A stretch of DNA of 64,000 nt from Isoetes taiwanensis (taxonomy: Eukaryota; Streptophyta; Lycopodiopsida; Isoetales; Isoetaceae), in NCBI GenBank assembly GCA_021234155.1, contig JAJEKV010000059.1, forward strand, positions 2,934,182-2,998,181, in the 5' to 3' direction. Positions 33,401 through 44,257 of this stretch are shown piece after piece. The first letter of the stretch is position 1, and each line of letters starts with the position of its first letter. A model generated the notes under the pieces. The model saw nothing but the letters and a program-made list of their open reading frames with translations. It had not been told where the DNA came from and did not search any database. The translations under genes were made by a program, and so were the position numbers.

Positions 33401-34866
33401 TACTAGGCCTATACCAACTCACCACACATCCGTTGGGCAAAACTTTAGCCATACATGCACACTTTGAAGGCGGGGATATCTCTCGCCTTAGGAAGTCCAA
33501 ATAATTTTTATATTTTTATTTTATGGTCCAATTTAGACTAGTCTTGTCACTAGAATATCATCTTGTACGGACTAGCTAGAAATATCCTCTTGCCGGTCAA
33601 GGCAACCAAAGTGGAGGACATTATAGGCACAAGTTCTACCACGTCGGGGATCATGGCAAAATTATAACCCCGATAACCAACACCCAAAGCTAAACATACA
33701 CCGCCGGGTTTGAACCCCCAGACCAAGTGCACATTTATTTTGGCATTACTAGGCCTATACCAACTCACCACACATCCGTTGGGCAAAACTTTAGCCATAC
33801 ATGCACACTTTGAAGGCAGGATATCTCGCGCCTTTAGGAAGTCCTGATAATTTTATATTTTTATTTTATGGTCCAGCTAGACTAGTCTTGTCACTAGAAT
33901 ATCATCTTGTACAGACTAGCTAGAAATATCCTACTGCCGGTCAAGGCAACCAAAGTGGAGGACACGTATAGGCACAAGTTCTACCACGTCGGGGATCATG
34001 GCCGTATAACCCCAGTAACCAACACCCAAAGCTAAACATACACCGGCCGGGTTTGAACCCCCGACCAAGTGCACATTTATTTTGGCATTACTAGGCCTAT
34101 ACCAACTCACCACACATCCGTTGGGCAAAACTTTAGCCATACATGCACACTTTGAAGGCAGGATATCTCCTGCCTTAGGAAGTCACAGTAATTTTTATAT
34201 TTTTATTTTATGGTCCAGCTAGACTAGTCTTGTCACTAGAATATCATCTTGTACAGACTAGCTAGAAATATCCTACTGCCGGTCAAGGCAACCAAAGTGG
34301 AGGACACGTATAGGCACAAGTTCTACCACGTCGGGGATCATGGCCGTATAACCCCAGTAACCAACACCCAAAGCTAAACATACACCGGCCGGGTTTGAAC
34401 CCCCGACCAAGTGCACATTTATTTTGGCATTACTAGGCCTATACCAACTCACCACACATCCGTTGGGCAAAACTTTAGCCATACATGCACACTTTGAAGG
34501 CAGGATATCTCCTGCCTTAGGAAGTCACAGTAATTTTTATATTTTTATTTTATGGTCCCGGCTAGACTAGTCTTGTCACTAGAATATCATCTTGTACGGA
34601 CTAGCTAGAAATATCCATCGCCGCAGGTCAAGGCAACCAAAGTGGAGGACACGATAGGCACAAGTTCTACCACGCTTCGGGGATCATGGCCAGTATAACC
34701 CCAAGAACCAACACCCAAAGCTAAACATATACGGTAGGGTTTGAACCCCCACCAAGTGCACATTTATTTTGGCATTACTAGGCCTATACCAACTCACCAC
34801 ACATCCGTTGGGCAAAACTTTAGCCATACATGCACACTTTGAAGGCAGGATATCTCCCGCCTTAAG
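30470..34866 (-). repeat. SINE-like tandem array, block 7 (minus)
   Basis: Thirteen units, B boxes near 30,634, 30,971, 31,313, 31,648, 31,988, 32,331, 32,674, 33,019, 33,359, 33,705, 34,048, 34,390 and 34,736 (about 342 apart). From 32,640 on, units belong to a distinct subfamily marked by CACCCAAAGCTAAACAT, CTTTGAAGGCAGG and TTTTATGGTCC. The units at 33,9xx and 34,2xx are identical by eye. Confidence 0.9.
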
Positions 34867-34874
34867 AACTTTTT

Positions 34875-34971
34875 CATGACATACGCTAAAACTTTATAAG
34901 ATAAGATAAGCCATACAAATTAGGGTTTGCTTCATGACATACTTACGCTATAACTTTATAATATAAGAAGA
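34875..34971 (-). mobile_element. Helitron 5'-end-like sequence, duplicated
   Basis: The minus strand reads TCTTCTTATATTATAAAGTT and then ATAGCGTAAGTATGTCATGAAG; a second, diverged copy (CTTATAAAGTTTTAGCGTATG) lies 50 bases inward. AT-rich TC-starting ends of this form are typical of plant Helitrons. The related TTATATTATAATGTTATACC near 40,876 is the same motif. Confidence 0.6.
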
Positions 34972-34983
34972 TATTACATTCTA

Positions 34984-35012
34984 CTAGTAATGGTGCCCAG
35001 CGTTGCTGGGCA
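34984..35012 (-). mobile_element. Helitron 3' terminus, second copy
   Basis: The minus strand reads TGCCCAGCAACGCTGGGCA (34,994-35,012), CCATTACTAG, then host T. The hairpin is identical to that at 8259-8277 and the tail differs at two bases, so both belong to one family. Confidence 0.88.
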
Positions 35013-35056
35013 AAAGTTGGTAACCTGTAAATGATAGTCATGTGGATACATTGACG

Positions 35057-35218
35057 TCTTGGATTTGTTCACATTTACTTTTAATAAATTTGTTCACATT
35101 TACTTTTAATGCATGTTGGATTTGTTCACATTTACTTTTAATAAATTTGTTCACATTCGTGTTGTGTTTGTTCACATTTACTTTTAATAAATTTGTTCAC
35201 ATTTACTTTTAATGCATG
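35057..35218 (+). repeat. Tandem repeats near the Helitron 3' end
   Basis: Six or seven copies of TTGTTCACATTTACTTTTAA with alternating TAAA / TGCATG spacers. Minisatellites just inside the 3' hairpin are common in plant Helitrons. Confidence 0.9.
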
Positions 35219-35219
35219 G

Positions 35220-36011
35220 TAGTATAATTACACTATGTCACGCCTGTATAATGTTGTTGCAAGAAACATAGGAGCTAGAGGTCAGGATCAAGAGACATGG
35301 AAGCCAAAGCGTAGAAGAAATTCCATGACCACACCAAAGAGAGCTAGTCTTCTCATTTCTTATCTTTAGTTCAAGCTTATCTTTAGTTCAAGCTATTTTG
35401 CATTTTTATACGGTATCGTTTGTTTGTGGAGGGACAAACAATTGTGCATGCAAATAACCAAATTCATGGAATTAACCTAAAAGCATTATGAAATGGCAAT
35501 CGAGAACCACATATATTTTACTCTAGCCTCTTGCGAAATGATTTGATTATAAACATCTACGGTGCTAAATTTCATGTCCACTTTGCAATGTTCTATATTT
35601 TTAAGGGAATATCAAACTATTGGATCTCAAATTTTCTTGTAATTACTCATTTTGTTATGTGCATTTTGTTTTTCTTCAATTCCTTACTGACATCTGAAAC
35701 AGTATCAGAACAAATTGAGGACGGAAACCAACACTAAATTACCTTGCCCAATTAAGTTGGCAAACTTTCCCTTGAGATATCCTTGGATATGCTGGAAACT
35801 TTGGATGAGCAAATTTTATTGTATTTGAAGTTGCCAGTAATACAGGCTGTAAGGATAAACATCAGAGATAGATACATGTAGACAAATCCAGAGATGTTTT
35901 TGTAGTGAGCTGGAAATTAATTACTAAGACAAAAGTATCTCTCAAAATCTTGGAGGTGCAGGGTTTATTTGGATATGAAGCTCTAAGCTCCCATTCTTTA
36001 TTTTCCAGATA
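35220..36011. other. Helitron interior without recognised gene
   Basis: AT-rich. A 68-codon plus-strand frame at 35,531-35,737 has no known domain. The sequence resumes after the Mutator-like insert at 37,730. Confidence 0.5.
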
Positions 36012-36021
36012 CTTTGCCTTA
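36012..36021 (+). repeat. Target-site duplication, left
   Basis: CTTTGCCTTA, repeated exactly at 37,720-37,729. Confidence 0.92.
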
Positions 36022-37719
36022 GGGTGAAAATATCGTTACCCTGGTTTTGGTGATTCCATCGCGGTGAATACTTTCCGCATGGAATCCACGAATCCTCTCC
36101 GAGCGGGATCCGTTCTAGAGGCCCCATTATTCGTGACGACACCCGTCCAGCGCGTACCTCCGATGGATCGACCATCAAAATGCGGAGGGTGCATCCCGGC
36201 CGTCCGTTTTATACCTTCCGGCAGAATCACATCTATAAAATACCGCCGGACGGAATCACTGCCCTTTTATTCCACGAGACGGAATCACCATTTAAAATAT
36301 CCAAAAAAAATTCAAATTTTTTTTTACGTTTTTCTTGTTGGAGGTTTTCAGCCCGGTCGCCCGTGCGGCTATGGCGGCCGGCATGCTTGCCGGCTATGGC
36401 GGCCGGCTCGGGCGATCTTCCTTCTTTTCTTGTTATCTTCTACAGATCCGGAATGGTGGCTATGGCGGAAAACGATTCGTGGTTCATTTGTAAGGATTTG
36501 GGTCTTCTTTTTCAGGAAGCGCGTACCTTTCCCCAATTTTTTTTTCGCCCATGGGAGGAGGAATGAGTCCGGCAGATAATATATGGGCAGCAGCAGGCCT
36601 CCGATGATGCAAGAGTTAACAGAGCTTGTGCTCATGGATCTTATCAGACCGGCTCAGGGCTGCATCATTGGGGATTTTGGCTCAGGGCTCGTCGATTTTT
36701 GGCTCAGGGCTCGTCGATTTTGGCTCAGGGCTCAGGGCTCGTCGACGGAAAATATTCTTTGTGCTCAGGGCTCACCGATTTTGGCTTTAGCTCGTCGATC
36801 CGAAGGATTTTCAACAGCAAATCCGCTTATTCTATTCCGTCGCACAGAGCAGCCTTCAGCCAAATCTGCCCCAGACGTCAATCCGCCTTACAGTTCCCAT
36901 TGATCAGGTACGAAATGACGCCTCTTACACTAAAGCGCATCGCCAGAAAAATGGAAAGGTTTGTGGTTTAAAGGGATGGTTAATGGATGCTGTTTCAAGC
37001 TGGATCCCTCATGTCCTTCGGATCGAACGAGCTAAAGCCTCATGTATGTTTGCTGTTTGGCTAAAGTACTATTTATCCTTTCTGTTCTTCTCAAAGGGCA
37101 GGCCATGCATGAAAAGGGCATTGCCGATGTTGGCAAGGGGTTCAAATCCCCAACCAGAAAAATTATGGGCAGTTCAAAGCATAACAATAGACATGTTCAG
37201 ATAAAATGGAGTAGCCCAAGCTTGTTTTTTTTCATCATTGGTTTATCATTCATGATCTTAAACCATCCTCAACCAGTTTTTATGGAATCCAGCAATTTGA
37301 ATGTCTGAATTTGAATCATCGCCAATTTTTCCTCCTTGCATGCGGTTATTATGCATTCAAAGGTCTCAAGTGATTCCTTCGAAGAGTAGTGCTGGCGGTG
37401 ATTCCACGGGGAGAATATTGTCGACGCGGTGATTCCACGGGGAGAATATTACAAGATGCGGTGATTCCACCCCGCGGGATCAATTCCATGTGATTAAAAT
37501 CGCGTAGAAAAAAAGGTTGGTGATTCCATCCATGCAGGTATTTTGTGAGGCGTGATTCAGCGGAAGGTATAAAATGGAGCACTGGAAGTGCGGATAAGGC
37601 AGTGTACGGATAACGGGGCAGGAGGGTACGGATAGCGAGGGCAAGAGGGGTTAGTGATTCAGCGGGAGAGTTTCACTGCGATGGAATCAACCAAAACCAG
37701 GGTAACGATATTTTCACCC
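36022..37719. mobile_element. Mutator-like (MULE) element, non-autonomous, 1698 bp
   Basis: Terminal inverted repeats of about 47 bp, starting GGGTGAAAATATCGTTACCC (36,022-36,068) and matched by 37,672-37,719 with one mismatch and one indel. They are flanked by a perfect 10-bp duplication. TIR length and a 9-11-bp duplication fit the Mutator superfamily. GGTGATTCCA / TGGAATCACC motifs recur many times inside both ends, like subterminal transposase sites. The GC-rich centre (36,350-36,480) is not typical of the neighbourhood and may be captured gene sequence. It has open frames but no transposase domain. Confidence 0.88.
36652..36765 (+). repeat. 22-bp tandem repeat inside the MULE
   Basis: GGCTCAGGGCTCGTCGATTT repeats about four times with decay toward the right (GGCTCAGGGCTCACCGATTT, GGCTTTAGCTCGTCGATC). 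Confidence 0.9.
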
Positions 37720-37729
37720 CTTTGCCTTA
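37720..37729 (+). repeat. Target-site duplication, right
   Basis: CTTTGCCTTA, identical to 36,012-36,021. Confidence 0.92.
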
Positions 37730-38965
37730 AGGCAGAGATTGAAACTTTTCAAAACCATGCAATGCATACTTTAACTTTAATAACCATTCATGGTTTAATA
37801 ATATGAGGCAGAGATTGCATGAACTTGCATGGAACATCATCCGCACCTTCAGTCTCGCATCACATTTTAAGAGCTATGGCTCCTCGCGATATAGGGCTCC
37901 TGCAGAAGAGGTGATCGGATTCCTGGACATGGCAGATGTTTGGAATGGGCCTGCGGCATCTAAATCTTTTGATTCACAGAGTAGCCCTAATGGCTTTAGC
38001 TTCAAGGAGATCCATATAGGTTAACAATCCAAAGCCTGCAGCCCGCATCAAGAATCTTATTCCGGCCCCAAATCAGAGTCTCGGTCATTTTTTAAACAAG
38101 TCTGCGTTTTTTTCCATATGAGAGGGTCTCGGTCATTTTTTTCCTTAAAAAGAGTCTGCGTTTTTCCTTATGATCTTGACTTAGTTAAAAGAGTCTCTGC
38201 GTTTTTTCCTTATGATCTTGACTGTTCTGCGTGTGGCCATATCATAGCCACTACCAAGCAAAAATCCAAAGACATATTGCAAAAGGATGGTCATACTATG
38301 GCCATGTCCTCCCCCAATATGGTATCGATATTTTTGTTTCAAAAGTTGTCTTGCTCGGATATCCCATTTCACAATGTTCATCTTCTTTGGACGGACATAA
38401 TGTGTTTGCGGATGGTAGGAACAGGAGCAGGTGCACAAGAATCTAAGTCTTGGCTCGATTATGAATTATGGGGAAGTTTGGACCAAGATGGATAACAAAG
38501 ACAACTTCTAATGTAAGTATTTACATCTTTGTCCGATACTTTCGGTTATCACGGTGTTAGTGGGCAGTTAGTTGAATCTAAAGTGCCCAAGAGTTTGCAT
38601 TAGAATGAAGCCACAAGGTGCAACTGAAGCCCTCCATGTTTCACTCATATTCATGTCAGGTTTTGGTGAGATTCTACTTTTGAAAATGCTAAATAATTGT
38701 TAACACTGTATACTCATGGCCATGCTTCATCTTTAATACTATTATCCGCCCTCCATGTTTCACTCATATTCATGTCGGGGTTTTGGTGAGATTCTACTTT
38801 TGAAAATGCTAGATAATTGTTAACACTTTGATACTCATGGCCATGCTTCATCTTTTATCCTGATTTATCAAAGGTATATAATTTTCAACAATACATAATG
38901 CGGATGTGAAACAAACAGGAGTTAAAAGGAATGCAGGGTAACAGAATCTCTGTGATCAAGGGTTA
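37730..38965. other. Helitron interior with local tandem repeats
   Basis: No gene recognised. Near 38,070-38,230 there are diverged 50-60-base repeats (TCTCGGTCATTTTTT, AGTCTGCGTTTTT, CCTTATGATCTTGACT). At 38,629-38,866 a 119-base unit starting GCCCTCCATGTTTCACTC is present twice in tandem. Confidence 0.7.
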
Positions 38966-38970
38966 TCATC

Positions 38971-39090
38971 TGGCCCAATATGACTCCGTAGTGCTATGGT
39001 ATCCACAACAAAATCCTCCAACCGTGTTGAAATCTGCTTGAGGCAAACAAATCCTTGGAAGGAGCGATAGTGGTGATTTTCAAGATCGAC
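38971..39090 (-). pseudogene. RRP6: Captured RRP6 (exosome component 10)-like exonuclease fragment
   Basis: A 40-codon open piece on the minus strand contains [20 protein letters not shown] and then [20 protein letters not shown]. This matches the start of the DEDD 3'-5' exonuclease domain of RRP6/EXOSC10 in sequence and motif order (VDLEH.YRSFQG..CLMQISTR.EDFIVDTL.LR..IGP). RRP6 trims nuclear RNAs as part of the exosome. Here the domain ends abruptly after HIGP, where unrelated sequence begins, and the upstream splice acceptor is altered (CTTTTG instead of CTTTACAG in the other copy at 40,513). It is a fragment without enzymatic potential, on the coding strand of the Helitron. Confidence 0.8.
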
Positions 39091-39235
39091 CAAAAGAACA
39101 TAAGCACTGAATGATTTATGTCTTTGGCCCGGATCATGGCGATCTGAGAGGGCAATTCGACAAAGGTGAACATTTAAAAGAAAAGCATACTCACTTACTA
39201 ATAGCAATGGTTTCCATAAAACAGTTAACGCTTAC

Positions 39236-39555
39236 CTGCAAAGGGTGGCTTGCATATCCAGTCCCAATACTGAGCTTCTTAGCATGGAACTCCAATGCAG
39301 AAGACAATGCATTTGGTATCCCACTGCTAAGAAAAAGGTCATCCCTAAACATGCACAAATTAAAAAGGAACACATACATCAACAGTTCCTGAATTTTCAG
39401 GTTGCTTGTTTAATTCCAACAGAATACCTTGCGATGTTGGCTGCAGTAGTTGCTCCAGAGGTGCTAATGGAAACATGTCCACACCATGTGTTGCGCAAAA
39501 GTGTGTTGCCACAGATAGGCAAGCAGACTTCTCGGAAACCACTTTTATCTCCGTT
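39236..39555 (-). pseudogene. Captured exons of an unidentified gene
   Basis: Two exon-like pieces. At 39,428-39,555, TATGCAG|AACGGAGAT ... ATCGCAAG|GTATTC encodes NGDKSGFREVCLPICGNTLL, then RNTWCGHVSISTSGATTAAN. The second ends at 39,236 (CCTTTGCAG|GTAAGC) and encodes ALEFHAKKLSIGTGYASHPLQ, give or take frame. Splice signals are good at three of four borders. I do not recognise the protein. Confidence 0.45.
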
Positions 39556-39950
39556 CTGCATAAGAGTGGACATCAATAAAAAGGCCGACTTTTGCTACCA
39601 AAATTGTACAATCAATAACACGTAATATAAGCCTTTAATCTATGGCGGTTGAAAAATAGTGGCCCACAGCTCTCCTAGATACTTGGTCTGTGGCAAGAAT
39701 ATCTATGTATTTGAAAAAGGTGCTCCAAGTAATAGCGCAACTTTGATTGATCTGCTGCAAATTTGTTGCTCTTACTCAAATCCTACGAAATCCCATGATG
39801 CTAAGCCATTTAGCTATTTCTGAAAGCTAGCAGGTTACCTTGATCATCCTGCTCCAGCTATCTCATTGACATAAAGAGGACAAAAGAACCATATGTGTCA
39901 TTGTAAGAAGCAAATATCATATGCAATTATCACGCAAGATCACATCTTAC

Positions 39951-40614
<664 letters not shown>

Positions 40615-40728
40615 TCATCTTTGGCGCTGACGTAGATGATAATCCTAGAACCTCCATCGCCCTCTCGTCGTAAGAAAACAGAGTGAGAAAATAGCGAACA
40701 CAACCCTTTTTTTTCCTTTAGCCCCCCC

Positions 40729-40838
40729 TTTTTTGTCAACCGTCGGATGGGCCAAACAAATATAAGCCATTGGATCTAGGGCCTTTTTTGTCAACCGTCA
40801 GATGGGCCAAACAAATATAAGCCATTGGATCTAGGGCT
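40729..40838 (+). repeat. Two 55-bp tandem repeats near the Helitron 5' end
   Basis: TTTTTTGTCAACCGTCGGAT... and TTTTTTGTCAACCGTCAGAT..., each running through CATTGGATCTAGGGC. Confidence 0.92.
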
Positions 40839-40885
40839 CGATGCACTACGCACTTACGGTATAACATTATAATATAAAATGTGTT

Positions 40886-41900
40886 TTGGTCAAAAGATTT
40901 TGTGAAGCAGCAAAAGGCGAAGAATGTGACAACTCTAAAGGGGATTCACACGAAAGTGGCGTCGACTTAAAAAGAAAAGTTGCTTTGGTGAAAGCAGGGC
41001 CTTGGAAGAGGAGTCTCTTTTTTTCTATAAGGTGTCCACTGGTTATAAGTGTGCCATACCAGACGTGATGATGGGCCAACCGACATCACTCTATTTGTTC
41101 TTGATAGCCGTGGCACAAGATGGACACAAGATGATTACAACACCTTCTTCAACACATGCGGTGGTTTTAACGGTGAGATGCATTATACTATCGTGACAGT
41201 TTGCCACTCAGGCATGTCCTACGCATATGCACTATCTCTGCGCAAATGATCTCGAATGCATTAAAGTGATGAGGCAAGGAAGAATGATAGATGAAAATAA
41301 AGATAGTGAGTTCGATCGAAAAGTAAGATCTCACATGTGCTAGTCCTTATGATAGCCATTATGGATGATAAAGAATATGAAAGACTCAAGGGAAAACCAG
41401 GAAGGTGAGAAGATTTTTGGCGGTGCTATCGGCTAGATGAACCCTAGTGAGGAATGTTTTTTTATGTCGAATCAATCTTTGAAGACAAAGGGAAAAGGGA
41501 TTAAGGATGTGGATGTGGACCTTATAGAGGACGAAGAGGAAGAGGAAGAAAGAAAACTGGGTCGACCCTGTCCTTAATTCACCAATCAAGTATGAGCTAC
41601 TGACGGTGCATAAGGGGAGGCTGAATAAGTACGTGTTTTCTTTGGCCCTTTCGCGTTTTCTGATTGAAGCCTTCTGCCCTTTAGAATCAACGTGTTGGGA
41701 GTTTCATGTTGGAAGTTGTATTTAATTAAAGTGGGACAAATCTTGAATTTTGGGACTCGGACTGAAAATGGGACTCACACCCCATAAAAAAATTTCTGAA
41801 TTGATTGCTTGAATAGAATTACACATCACACACAAAGAATTGGGTTACTTGTTTTCCTCATAAAACCACTAGTTGAGAAAGTTTTCAAGCTTCTCAATAT
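40886..41900 (+). other. Decayed plus-strand coding traces, unrecognised
   Basis: Fragments such as ITLFVLDSRGTRWTQDDYNT, then TIVTVCHSGMSYAYALSL (41,049-41,249), and an acidic tail LIEDEEEEEER (about 41,520-41,560) suggest an old gene on the plus strand with frameshifts. I cannot assign it. It ends close to the oppositely oriented transposase-like gene at 41,996. Confidence 0.35.
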
Positions 41901-41995
41901 TATCTACCCTCATACAATGATATAGCATGGAGGTCCATCTCCCTTTTTGGGATCTTGTGTGTGTTGTCCTTTGCAATGTGAGAACTTGGATATGA

Positions 41996-44257
41996 TCATA
42001 CCACACACTCCACCAATTCCCTCCTTTGAGGATCAGCATGATTTGCCCTCCACTTCTTCTCCCAGCGTGATCGATTGTATTGCTCCTTCAAGTTGCCCTT
42101 CTTGTGTCTCCCAATGGGCTCCCAATATTGAATTTGGAATCCAGGACGCAACTCCTCTCCATCAGGCATAGTGGTGGTTACATCAGAGAGTGCCACCCCT
42201 AACCATATTGGACAATCCTCATCATCAGGCCTTACTAGCACAAAGTATCCTTCCTTGATGTCCTCAAAGGGATCCCACTCAGAAAGATCAAACTACTTCG
42301 GCTTTGAGGCCTTACTTCCCACAAACCACTTGGAACCCTTGTTAGGACCCAAGTGAACATTCTTAGACGTGCTTGCTCCTTGAGAACCCTCCCATCTTGA
42401 CTCGGCAAGAACCCGCTCTCTCTCAAAGCTCCCTCCCACATGGTTGTTCGGTTTCTAAGCATGTCACAACTTTCTCCCAAGTACTTGATTAGGAGTCCAT
42501 TTGATTTTTTCTTAAGAGTGGAGGTGTGCTTTTCCATTTCGAGCATCATCGATGCATTATATAATCCTTGATGCCCTTCACTAGTTGGCTAGAGTCTTTG
42601 TGGTCTTAAACGGAGGTAGTGGTTTTGGCTGCCCTTTAGGAATGAGAACTTCACCGGCCCAGCACCCGTTGCCACAACTTGATTCTTTCGGGGCATCCAC
42701 AACTTGTCACCTGGTCTCCACTTATATTGCATGATTGGTATTCCATCCCTAACCCAAAACTTGAACCGAAGTGGCTTTGTGTGTCTGTCAACCTGATCCT
42801 TACCATCTAGCAAGTATCCTCGACAAATGATTTCCAATCTGCAACCTCATCCATCAAGAAAGTCATTGGGTTGGGGTCAATGCTGCTCTCAAACACATCC
42901 ATTAGTTCAGGGAGACTAGTCACGTTTTCTCTCTTGAGCTTGGTGGAGAAAGTTCCAAAGAATGCATCTATATCATCATGCGTATGCCCAACCATCATGA
43001 TTCCCACTTTCACAACTTTGAATACTCCCACTGCTGTCAAGTATGACATTGCCCCAAACATCCATCTATTCTTGTTTTCTTTCCAACAGTTGTCCAATTG
43101 AACACATAGCTCCTCAGGCAGTTGTTTCTCAAGTAAGGGGAAATCATCCCAAGTCCTCCTTGATTCACTAGACACCTTGGATGTGAGGTTTTTTATCTGC
43201 CTTTGGTAACAAAGCGGTTGATCATCCATCAAAGCCTCAAAAATGGGTGCTGAAGGGGAATACCTCCTCCCTTCTATCGATCCTTTCTCTAGTGTTCTCA
43301 AGCACTTGAAAATAGAGCTCACATGGAAGTTTGGATCATCCCTCCATAGATCAAGCACAAAATGACCATAGGTTCCAGTTTTATGACCATGTGTTAAGAC
43401 ACCCGCCAGACTTACTTTCATCAAAAAGCGTTTTGACAACGCTTTGGGTAAAGGATCTAGCTTTGGCAAGAAAGTCTTGTGTTGGTCCATCTTATCATGA
43501 ATTATACACAAAAATTTGTCCGCTGCATCTGGAAAATGTTCTCCAACGCCAATACAATTTGTCTACATGATATTTGGTCCCTTTGGTGATCGCAAATTGC
43601 TCCCTAATTGCCATTCTTTTCTTTCTCTATTGCAGTTGATGCAAGTGTATCCTTGAGTTGAATGCAAGTGTTGCACTTTGAGAATGGCATGTGTTGCTGG
43701 GGACACTCACGCCCGAGAAGTGAGTGCTCCATAACTTGCTGAAATGTGATTGAGAAAGAGGCCTACCTCCAATGGTTTCTAGGATGGAGTTGACCTCTTT
43801 AAGGCACTCCTTTTGGATATAGTGTTGTGGCAACACCCCTTTTTCACCACCGCACACTTTGTGCTCGTTCACCTTAACCGACTTGTGGGGCATAGATTGA
43901 GACATGTATCTCACAAAGCTCACCAAGACCGCAATGTCCTTGAGAGTATTTGCTCTAGGTTTCAAAGTGAGTGCATTGCCATGTTGGAACAAAGCGTGCC
44001 CTTTTCTAACACCGCTCCCGATGATTGTAGAATGAAGACTTGCTCACCCCAAGAATCCATCTCAATGCTCTCATACATACCTTCATGCCCCTCAATTGAT
44101 ATAGTAGCCTTCCTGTGTTTTCATCATAGCTGGAATTCCTACACAAGGAGTAGATGAAATTAATCCTATCTTTATGAAGTTGTCCAATGTATTGGGACCT
44201 TATCGCAGACGAGGTCATCCACATCGACTCGCCTTTGTGCAATCTAGGTTGCAACAC
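41996..44257 (-). pseudogene. Decayed transposase-like gene (DUF7869-like), copy 1
   Basis: Minus-strand pieces in order: N-terminal part with VCMRALRWILGVSKSSFY (44,257-44,006); a helical segment with YMSQSMPHKSVKVNEHKVCG (43,992-43,627); a 234-codon core (43,511-42,807) with IIHDKMDQHKTFLPK (residues 3-17), HGHKTGTYGHF, QLDNCWKENKN (138-148) and GHTHDDID (175-182); and a C-terminal part with LVRPDDEDCPIWLGVALSDV and IQYWEP (42,240-42,110). This motif series is that of a widespread eukaryotic family found near mobile DNA, which I believe is Pfam DUF7869. Its acidic and histidine motifs suggest a nuclease or transposase-like fold, but the function is not established to my knowledge. Frameshifts separate all parts, so this copy is dead or badly read. 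Confidence 0.7.

Larger units (their letters stand above)
8249..34971 (-). mobile_element. Candidate giant non-autonomous Helitron carrying tandem arrays
   Basis: The 3' end at 8249 is strong. The nearest 5' end of the right orientation that I found is at 34,971, where the minus strand reads TCTTCTTATATTATAAAG after a host A. That gives 26.7 kb containing the polypyrimidine tract, the SINE-like arrays and several insertions. No Rep or helicase domain is visible, so it would be non-autonomous. The pairing of the ends is inference. A shorter Helitron whose 5' end I missed, or two truncated ones, are alternatives. Confidence 0.4.

Noticed and set aside
15157-34482. Recurrent 60-107-codon protein MAKVLPNGCVVSWYRPSNAK in array units
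   Set aside because: The frame crosses the tRNA-like promoter; indels break it differently in each unit; no conserved stop or codon-level constraint is evident.
12431-34866. CRISPR-like array
   Set aside because: Units are 340 bp with no short direct repeat/spacer pattern and the DNA is plant nuclear.
36064-36579. 171-codon frame inside the MULE as a transposase
   Set aside because: No DDE, SWIM or zinc-finger motif; overlapping frames are similarly open because of GC content.
37100-37170. tRNA-like 3' end (GGGGTTCAAATCCCC with CCA) in the MULE
   Set aside because: Only a T-arm-like hairpin; no D or anticodon arm upstream.
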